A DNA stretch of 64,000 nucleotides from Lacicoccus halitifaciens (GTDB taxonomy: Bacteria; Bacillota; Bacilli; Staphylococcales; Salinicoccaceae). The DNA lies in NCBI RefSeq assembly GCF_040544485.1, contig NZ_JBDZDV010000006.1:1-64000 (forward strand). The letters are read 5' to 3'. The notes beneath the pieces are model-generated. The model had not been told where the DNA came from. It was given only the letters and a program-made list of their open reading frames with translations, and searched no databases. A program made the position numbers and the translations under genes. Positions 57,924-64,000 of this stretch are shown here, piece after piece. The first letter of the stretch is position 1. Each line of letters starts with the position of its first letter.

Positions 57924-58628
57924 ATGAAGACAATCACACCCGATATGACTTTAAAGGAAATTGTGAAGGAAGTACCGCGCTCCGGAGATATATTCCGGGA
58001 ATTAAGGGTGGACTTCGTTAATTACGGTGATAAGACATTGGCGGATACTGCAGTGGAAAAAGGATTGGATGAAGAAAATCTGCTGTATGAGATCAATGAA
58101 ATGGAACCGCTCAATGAAGACGGCATAGACATCAAGTATATGGACGAGCAAAGCATTTTAAAATATATACAGAGAAAATACCATGAAGATTTGAAGGATG
58201 AGCTGCCGGTACTTGAAGAATATATGGAAAAAGCGGTCAAACAGCATAAAAAAGAGCGGCCTGAACTCACAGAAGCCGAGGCGCTCTTTAAAAGGATGAA
58301 AAACGATATCCTTGAGCATGTCGAAAAGGAGGAGCGGACGGCCTTCAAGATGCTGGAGAATTATCTGGAGAATCCAAATCCCCACCTTCTTGAGGCACTC
58401 AAGCCTTATTTGACCAGCCTGAAGGGGGAACATGAATCCCTGGCCCAGTATTTCTACGAAATGCGGGCACTGACGAATGACTACACGCCCGATGCCGGTG
58501 CGACCGGTGAACTGAGACTGGTCCTCCAACGGCTGGAAAAGCTGGAAAAGGACACATTCAACCATCTGTTCCTTGAAGGCGATCTTCTGTTCGATGCTGT
58601 ATCGGAGCAGCGGAGTTCAGCGCTTTAA
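57924..58628 (+). CDS. scdA: RIC/ScdA-like di-iron protein without the N-terminal cysteine pair
   Basis: 234-residue protein with the two-domain layout of RIC (ScdA/YtfE), which repairs iron-sulfur clusters after nitric-oxide or oxidative damage. Residues 1-60 are a DUF542-type domain, but where family members have DFCCGG this protein has DFVNYG (residues 30-35), so the cysteines are missing. Residues 75-225 are a hemerythrin-like bundle with candidate ligands in KYHEDL, KQHKK, EHVEKEE, GEHES and NHLFLEG. The usual cysteine in the PxGAC loop is also absent (PDAGATGEL). AAGGAGG precedes the ATG. A repair role is uncertain. Confidence 0.75.
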   Translation: MKTITPDMTLKEIVKEVPRSGDIFRELRVDFVNYGDKTLADTAVEKGLDEENLLYEINEMEPLNEDGIDIKYMDEQSILKYIQRKYHEDLKDELPVLEEYMEKAVKQHKKERPELTEAEALFKRMKNDILEHVEKEERTAFKMLENYLENPNPHLLEALKPYLTSLKGEHESLAQYFYEMRALTNDYTPDAGATGELRLVLQRLEKLEKDTFNHLFLEGDLLFDAVSEQRSSAL

Positions 58629-58634
58629 AATCAT

Positions 58635-58676
58635 AAGACCCCTGCACGTGACATTTTCACGTGCAGGGGTCTTTTT
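58635..58676. terminator. Bidirectional terminator, RIC-like / phoR
   Basis: AAGACCCCTGCACGTG / CACGTGCAGGGGTCTT with flanking T run, between convergent genes. Confidence 0.92.
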
Positions 58677-58680
58677 CTTT

Positions 58681-60456
58681 TCATTGCAGTATCGGGAAGA
58701 TCACGGTGAATGTCGTGCCCTCGCCTTCCACACTGTCGAGCTCTATCTTTCCTTTGTGCGATTCGACAAGGTGCTTCACTATCGCAAGTCCGAGACCGGT
58801 GCCGCCGGAGTTTCTGGAGCGTGCCTTGTCCACCCTGTAGAACCGTTCGAACACCCTTGGAATGTATTCTTCGGGTATGCCGATTCCCGTATCACTGACT
58901 GAAACCCTGACATTGGAAGAAGTGATTTCAATCGAAACCCGGATGCTGCCGCCTTCCCCCGTGTAAGTGATCGCGTTCGCAATCAGATTCAGCAGGATCT
59001 GGTTCAGGCGGTCCGGGTCCCCTTCGATGATCACAGACTCCGTCGAAGGCGGAAGAGTGACTTCAAGGTTCTTTTCCGAAATGGCCTTCGTCATCGTATT
59101 GGTGATCGTATGGATCAGCCTCACGAGGTCGACATCCTGGATATTCAGTGGCGAGACTTTGTTCTCGATGCGCGACAGATGGAGCAGGTCGCGGATGAGC
59201 CGGTCAATGCGTTCACTTTCATCATAGATGATCTGAAGGAAGGATCGTCTTGTCTCTTCATCTGTGACTTCGCCGCTGAGCAGTGTCTCCGAAAACCCTT
59301 TGACGGAAGTGATCGGCGTCTTGAGTTCGTGTGATACGTTCGCAACGAAGTCACTCCTCATATTTTCGAGACGCTTGATGTCTGTGATGTCATGGAGCAC
59401 GATGATGACGCCCCTCTGCTTCCAGCCATTGCCGTAGTACGGCCCGAAATGTGCATCGAAGACTTTCTTGGTCATTTCACCTGCGGTGATTTCTTTTTGA
59501 ATCTTTTCATTTTCCTCAAAAACGGTGGCGATGCCTTCACGCAGCCCGAGGTTGTCTTCCACATCCCTGTAGTCGCGCCCGACGATGTACTGGTTGTGCT
59601 GGCCGAGGAATTTTTCCATGGCAGAGTTGATCATCAATATTCTGCCTTCCTGGTTGATGAGCATGACCCCGCTCACCATGTTGGAAAGTATGGTGGATAA
59701 TTGCTGCTCATTTTCATGGAGGGCGCGCATCTGATTCTGCAGATTCGTCGCGAGGTCATTGACCGAAGCCGCGAGTTCGCCGATCTCCCCGGACACTTTG
59801 GTATGGACGCGGCTGCTGTAATCCTTGCCGCTCAGCCGCTTCGTGACACCGATGATATCACTGACGGGCCTGGTGATGCTCCGTGCAAGTATGCTTGCCG
59901 CAACCGCTGCAATCACCAGGATGATGCTGAGGAATACAGCAAGTCCGCGCCAGAATACGACCATCGTATCCTCAATGTTGTGGAGCGGGTATGACGTTCT
60001 GATGATGCCGTTGATTACACCTTCAGCGTTATAGATCGGGCTTGCGACATACATCATCTCGGTCCCTTCGGTTTCACTGAACCGTATGGACTCCCCGAAC
60101 TCCGCATCATCTTCCAGAACTTCCTGCACTTCCGGCCGGTCACCGTGGTTTTCCATCGTCCCAGGCGCATTCTCTGAATCCGCAAGCACTTCACCATCGG
60201 TGCCTATGACCGTAAAACGCATGCTGACGGGCTCCCTGAACAGGGCTATTCTTTCCTGCAGGTCTTCCGAGCCGCCTTCAAGGTCACTCGTCTCGATGAG
60301 CTGGGCCACCAGCTGCGCATTTTCATAAAGGTGTTCACCCGTCATCTGCTTAAAAGCATTTTCACTGACGCTGGCGACGAAGAACCATAAAAAGACCAGC
60401 AGGGTGAACGTCAGTAAAGAGAAGGATACCGTGATCCGGAACCACAACCGATTCAT
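58681..60456 (-). CDS. phoR: Sensor histidine kinase, PhoR/PnpS type
   Basis: 591-residue membrane kinase. TM1 (about 8-30), an extracytoplasmic sensor domain to about 165, TM2 (167-190), a HAMP domain, a PAS domain (about 250-360), the phosphoacceptor helix FVANVSHELKTPITSVKGF, and the ATPase domain with N box NQILLNLIANAITYT, DTGIGIPEE and GGTGLGLAIV. Layout and length match PhoR of Bacillus and staphylococci. Its ATG overlaps the phoP stop (ATGA). SrrB/ResE is an alternative with similar layout, judged less likely because of the partner regulator. Confidence 0.85.
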   Translation of the reverse strand: MNRLWFRITVSFSLLTFTLLVFLWFFVASVSENAFKQMTGEHLYENAQLVAQLIETSDLEGGSEDLQERIALFREPVSMRFTVIGTDGEVLADSENAPGTMENHGDRPEVQEVLEDDAEFGESIRFSETEGTEMMYVASPIYNAEGVINGIIRTSYPLHNIEDTMVVFWRGLAVFLSIILVIAAVAASILARSITRPVSDIIGVTKRLSGKDYSSRVHTKVSGEIGELAASVNDLATNLQNQMRALHENEQQLSTILSNMVSGVMLINQEGRILMINSAMEKFLGQHNQYIVGRDYRDVEDNLGLREGIATVFEENEKIQKEITAGEMTKKVFDAHFGPYYGNGWKQRGVIIVLHDITDIKRLENMRSDFVANVSHELKTPITSVKGFSETLLSGEVTDEETRRSFLQIIYDESERIDRLIRDLLHLSRIENKVSPLNIQDVDLVRLIHTITNTMTKAISEKNLEVTLPPSTESVIIEGDPDRLNQILLNLIANAITYTGEGGSIRVSIEITSSNVRVSVSDTGIGIPEEYIPRVFERFYRVDKARSRNSGGTGLGLAIVKHLVESHKGKIELDSVEGEGTTFTVIFPILQ

Positions 60457-61148
60457 TCAGCAGGTCCTTCCAGCTTGTAGCCGAACCCGCGGATCGTTCT
60501 GATGTAGACCGGTTTTTTCGTGTCCTCCTCGATTTTTTCCCTGAGGTGGCTGATATGTACATCGACGATCCGTGTATCACCGTCATACTGGAAATCCCAT
60601 ACGCCATTCAGCAGCTGATCCCTGCTGAGTACTTTGCCCCTGTGGTTTGCGAGGTAGAGGAGCAGTTCAAATTCTTTCGGCGTCAGGACGAGCTGACGGT
60701 CCTTGAAATAAACATCATAACGGTCGAGGTGGATCTCCAGATCGCCGATTTTCAGGATCTGCTCCGACTGTTCCGCATCTTCGCTCTGCGAGCGCCTGAG
60801 GATGGCCTTCACCCTGGCCACGACTTCACGCGGACTGAAAGGCTTAGTGAGGTAGTCATCCGCACCGAGCTCAAGCCCGAGTATCTTATCGAATTCATCA
60901 TCCTTTGCCGTCAGCATGAGGATGGGCAGGTTCACCTTCTCCTGGCGCAGCGTCTTGCATACATCCATGCCGTCCATGCCGGGGAGCATCAGATCCAGCA
61001 CCATGAGGTCCGGTTTTTCATTCAGGGCCATGTCAAGCCCGGTCCGGCCGTCCTCTGCAGTTAAGACGTTGTAACCCGCCTGTTCCAGATTAAATTTAAG
61101 TAAAGTCACGATGGATGGTTCATCATCGACAACAAGAATTGTGCGCAT
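60453..61148 (-). CDS. phoP: OmpR-family response regulator, PhoP type
   Basis: 231-residue response regulator. Receiver domain: VVDDEPSIVTLLKFNLEQAGY, phosphoacceptor Asp in DLMVLDLMLPGMDG, then MLTAKDDEFDKILGLELGADDYLTKPFSPREVVARV. C-terminal winged helix: LTPKEFELLLYL and DTRIVDVHISHLREKIE. The run from DDEFDK to FSPREV is typical of PhoP and unlike SrrA. ATG at 61148 follows AAAGGAG by 8 bases; TTG at 61166 overlaps that site. Expected to control phosphate-starvation genes; none are in the window. Confidence 0.88.
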   Translation of the reverse strand: MRTILVVDDEPSIVTLLKFNLEQAGYNVLTAEDGRTGLDMALNEKPDLMVLDLMLPGMDGMDVCKTLRQEKVNLPILMLTAKDDEFDKILGLELGADDYLTKPFSPREVVARVKAILRRSQSEDAEQSEQILKIGDLEIHLDRYDVYFKDRQLVLTPKEFELLLYLANHRGKVLSRDQLLNGVWDFQYDGDTRIVDVHISHLREKIEEDTKKPVYIRTIRGFGYKLEGPAE

Positions 61149-61259
61149 ATCAGCGGCTCCTTTCAAATTTGTGCATCCATATAACGCTTATATTTTACCA
61201 CATCGGGACCTCCGTTCGGCATTCTTTACATTTCCTTAACAATCTAAGCCGTAAATGAT

Positions 61260-61273
61260 TAGGACTTTCCCTA
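61260..61273 (+). promoter_or_regulatory. NreC-type palindrome upstream of narG
   Basis: TAGGACTTTCCCTA fits the staphylococcal NreC site TAGGG-N4-CCCTA with one mismatch. A GATAAT -10 box lies at 61298-61303 with no good -35, so the site is centred near -44, as expected for activator-dependent transcription of nitrate reductase genes. Confidence 0.55.
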
Positions 61274-61343
61274 ATGTTATTTCAGGCAATAAAAACAGAT
61301 AATGTAAGTATCTTGAGAGAATTGTATTTGGAGGAGAGCGCTA

Positions 61344-64000
61344 ATGGACAAACTCTTTGGTCTTCATTTCTTTAAACCGACTGAAAAGTTTAACGGCAAC
61401 TGGTCGATATTGGAAGAGAAAAGCCGGGAATGGGAAAAAATGTACCGTCAGAGATGGAGTCACGACAAAGTGGTCAGGACGACCCACGGCGTGAACTGCA
61501 CAGGCTCATGTTCGTGGAAAGTATTTGTGAAGAATGGAATCATCACATGGGAAAATCAGCAGACGGACTATCCATCATGCGGGCCCGACATGCCCGAATA
61601 CGAGCCGAGAGGGTGTCCGCGCGGTGCCTCATTCTCATGGTACGAATACAGCCCGATGCGCATCAAGTTCCCTTATATGCGGGGGAAGCTGTGGCGGCTG
61701 TGGCAGGATGCACTGAAGGAGCTGGAAGACCCGGTGGCAGCCTGGGGAAGCATCGTCGAGGATCCTGAAAAAGCGAAGTCATACAAGCAGGCACGCGGCA
61801 TGGGCGGTCATGTCCGGGTGAACTGGCGTGATGTGACACAGTTGATCGCAGCCCAGCTGATCTACACGATCAAAAAATACGGGCCGGACAGGATTGCCGG
61901 ATTCACGCCCATTCCTGCGATGAGCATGCTGAGTTACGCAGCAGGCTCAAGGTTCATCACCCTGCTTGGCGGCGAGATGCTCAGTTTTTACGACTGGTAT
62001 GCGGATCTGCCGAACGCCTCCCCGCAAATATGGGGGGATCAGACGGATGTACCCGAATCGGCGGACTGGTACAACTCGAACTACCTGATGATGTGGGGTT
62101 CGAACGTTCCGCTGACTCGTACGCCGGATGCCCACTTCATGACTGAAGTGAGATACAAGGGTACAAAAATCGTCTCCGTCGCTCCGGACTATGCTGAAAA
62201 CGTCAAGTTCGCCGATAACTGGCTTGCCCCGAATCCGGGGACGGACGCAGCACTCGCACAGGCGATGACACATGTCATACTGGATGAATTTTATTATCAG
62301 AGGCAGGAACCGATGTTCATCGATTATGCGAAGCGGTTCACCGATCTGCCGTTCATGATTTTGCTGGATGATTTCAAGGATACGCTGAAAGCCGGACGTT
62401 TCCTGAGGGAGAGCGACCTCGGCATGGACAGTTCAAATGCCGATTGGAAGCCCGTCATACTCGATGAGAACACCGGAGACCTCGCGGCACCAAACGGCAC
62501 GGTGGGTCAGAGATGGGAAGAAGGCAAGAAATGGAACCTGGAATTGAGGCGCGAAGACGGCACCGAAATCGACCCGGCAATGTCGGTCGAGAAATTCGGC
62601 GGCGAGGAGATCAACATTGAATTCCCGTACTTTGACAATGCAGGGAACAGTACATTCACCCGTCCGATCATGGCGAAGAAAGTGACACTTGCCGACGGCA
62701 CGGAAAGGTATGCCGCGACGATCTATGACCTGATGCTTTCACAGTACGGAGTGAAACGTTTCGGTTCGGAACATGAAGCGAAAGGGTATGACGATGCTGA
62801 TTCCGTCTACACACCTGCATGGCAGGAAAAAGTGACATCCGTGAAACAGTCCGTAGTCGTGCAGATCGCCCGGGAGTTTGCACAGAATGCGGTGGATACC
62901 GACGGCCGCTCGATGATCATCATGGGCGCAGGCATCAACCACTGGTTCAACTCCGACACGATTTACAGGTCGATACTGAACCTCGTGATGCTGTGCGGCT
63001 GTGTCGGCAAAAACGGCGGAGGCTGGGCACATTATGTGGGTCAGGAGAAAGTCCGTCCGTACGAAGGCTGGGGGCATGTCGCCTTCGCCAAGGACTGGCA
63101 GGCACCGCCGCGCCAGCAGAATGCGACGAGCTGGTTCTATTTTGCAACGGAGCAGTGGAAGTACGAGGAAGCAGGTGCAGATACGCTTCAGTCACCGACT
63201 GCCGACGAGATAGACTACAAACATCCGGCCGACTACAATGTCCTTGCAGCAAGGCTCGGCTGGCTGCCGTCATACCCGCAGTTCAACAAGAGCAGCCTGG
63301 CATTTTATGAAGAGGCGAAAGAAAAGGGCGATGACTCTGACGAAGCGGTGATCGATCTTGCGGTGGAACAGCTCAAAAATAAGGAGACGAAATTTGCAGT
63401 TGAAGATCCTTCAGCAAAGGAAAACCATCCCAAAACCCTTTTCGTCTGGCGTTCGAACCTTATATCGTCATCTGCAAAAGGGCAGGAATATTTCATGAAG
63501 CATCTGCTCGGCACAAAGAGCGGGCTGCTCGCTTCACCAAATGAAGATTTCAAGCCCGAGGAGATTGAATGGGGCGAGGAAGCGGAAGGGAAGCTGGACC
63601 TGATGGTCGCCATTGATTTCCGGATGACGGCGACGCCGATTTATGCGGATATCGTATTGCCCGCAGCGACATGGTATGAAAAGCACGACATATCAAGTAC
63701 AGACATGCATCCGTTCATCCACCCGTTCAACCCGGCTGTCGATCCGCTGTGGGAATCGAAATCGGACTGGAACATATTCCGGGACCTGGCGAAAGGCTTT
63801 ACTGAAATGGCCAAAACGCAGCTGCCGGAAACTTATAAGGACCTGGTCACATCCCCGCTCGCACATGATACGAACCAGGAGATGGCGCAGCCCCTCGGGC
63901 TGGTCAAGGATTGGTCGAAAGGTGAAATAGAGGCGATTCCGGGCAAGACGATGCCGGCATTCAAGATCGTCGAAAGGGATTATACGCAGGTGTATGACAA
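61344..64000 (+). CDS. narG: Respiratory nitrate reductase alpha subunit, 5' part
   Basis: Molybdenum catalytic subunit that reduces nitrate to nitrite in anaerobic respiration, on the inner face of the membrane with NarH and NarI. The window holds the first 885 codons, about 70% of the usual 1,220; the frame is open to the right edge. The FS0 cluster ligands are in THGVNCTGSC (H-x3-C-x3-C) and RGCPRG. Other strong family stretches are WYNSNYLMMWGSNVP, RTPDAHF and LCGCVGKNGGGWAHYVGQEK. GGAGGAG precedes the ATG at 61344. First gene of a probable narGHJI operon, led by an NreC-type site. Confidence 0.97.
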   Translation, partial: MDKLFGLHFFKPTEKFNGNWSILEEKSREWEKMYRQRWSHDKVVRTTHGVNCTGSCSWKVFVKNGIITWENQQTDYPSCGPDMPEYEPRGCPRGASFSWYEYSPMRIKFPYMRGKLWRLWQDALKELEDPVAAWGSIVEDPEKAKSYKQARGMGGHVRVNWRDVTQLIAAQLIYTIKKYGPDRIAGFTPIPAMSMLSYAAGSRFITLLGGEMLSFYDWYADLPNASPQIWGDQTDVPESADWYNSNYLMMWGSNVPLTRTPDAHFMTEVRYKGTKIVSVAPDYAENVKFADNWLAPNPGTDAALAQAMTHVILDEFYYQRQEPMFIDYAKRFTDLPFMILLDDFKDTLKAGRFLRESDLGMDSSNADWKPVILDENTGDLAAPNGTVGQRWEEGKKWNLELRREDGTEIDPAMSVEKFGGEEINIEFPYFDNAGNSTFTRPIMAKKVTLADGTERYAATIYDLMLSQYGVKRFGSEHEAKGYDDADSVYTPAWQEKVTSVKQSVVVQIAREFAQNAVDTDGRSMIIMGAGINHWFNSDTIYRSILNLVMLCGCVGKNGGGWAHYVGQEKVRPYEGWGHVAFAKDWQAPPRQQNATSWFYFATEQWKYEEAGADTLQSPTADEIDYKHPADYNVLAARLGWLPSYPQFNKSSLAFYEEAKEKGDDSDEAVIDLAVEQLKNKETKFAVEDPSAKENHPKTLFVWRSNLISSSAKGQEYFMKHLLGTKSGLLASPNEDFKPEEIEWGEEAEGKLDLMVAIDFRMTATPIYADIVLPAATWYEKHDISSTDMHPFIHPFNPAVDPLWESKSDWNIFRDLAKGFTEMAKTQLPETYKDLVTSPLAHDTNQEMAQPLGLVKDWSKGEIEAIPGKTMPAFKIVERDYTQVYD

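Noticed and set aside
58681..61148. SrrAB/ResDE identity for the two-component pair next to narG
   Set aside because: The context suggested it, but the response regulator sequence (VTLLKFNLEQAGY, KDDEFDKILGLELGADDYLTKPFSPREV) fits PhoP much better.
1..64000. Prophage, genomic island or insertion sequence
   Set aside because: No integrase, transposase, phage structural gene, terminal inverted repeat or att-like duplication was seen; the tRNA cluster at the left end is not followed by an integrase.

Overview
The window looks like chromosome from a low-GC Gram-positive of the family Staphylococcaceae with moderate GC. Salinicoccus or a close relative is my best guess, from gene content and base composition by eye; I ran no search. 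The staphylococcal signs are the arginase / cdaA-cdaR-glmM / glmS block, a Sle1-like LysM-CHAP hydrolase with a WalR-type box, LrgAB, PhoPR, NarG with an NreC-type palindrome, a glmS ribozyme, a preQ1-I riboswitch and SigB-like promoters. I saw no insertion sequence, prophage, integrase, CRISPR array or resistance gene.

Layout. 1-650: 3' end of a 5S rRNA and six tRNAs (Asn, Glu, Val, Tyr, Gln, Lys). 0.7-6.4 kb: arginase, two regulators, then cdaA-cdaR-glmM (c-di-AMP synthesis coupled to amino-sugar synthesis). 6.4-12.6 kb: a 51-bp-period hairpin repeat, a tandemly duplicated two-gene module (63-residue protein plus amidase), and ribozyme-controlled glmS. 12.6-21.3 kb: a sodium:solute symporter, a deoxynucleoside kinase, glycine decarboxylase P subunits, a lipoprotein, an RDD protein, an oxidoreductase and TatC. 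21.3-21.8 kb: an eight-unit 52-bp hairpin repeat array. 21.8-26.4 kb: TrhO and the queuosine precursor genes queC-queD-queE, a DsbA/FrnE-like gene and riboswitch-controlled queF. 26.4-42.1 kb: mixed housekeeping and envelope genes, including transporters, the LysM-CHAP hydrolase, a BI-1 family protein, a YebC-like protein, a GntR-ABC-permease operon, lrgAB, two SDRs and a LysR regulator.

42.2-54.8 kb: one Opp/Dpp-type peptide ABC transporter (permeases and ATPases on the minus strand), followed on the plus strand by four paralogous substrate-binding lipoproteins with a zinc alcohol dehydrogenase between the first and second. One importer core with several receptors is the natural reading. 54.9-64 kb: a small lipoprotein, an acetyltransferase, a LOG-family protein, a 337-residue protein behind a good SigB-like promoter, a RIC/ScdA-like di-iron protein lacking the usual N-terminal cysteine pair, phoPR, and the start of narG, which runs off the right edge.

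Strongest candidates for something undescribed: the duplicated amidase/mini-subunit module at 7.1-10.5 kb, whose two small proteins have opposite net charge, and the two hairpin arrays with nearly equal period (51 and 52 bp) but unrelated sequence. Starts were chosen by ribosome-binding site and family length, so several differ from the longest open frame. Functions are inferred from motifs recognised by eye.
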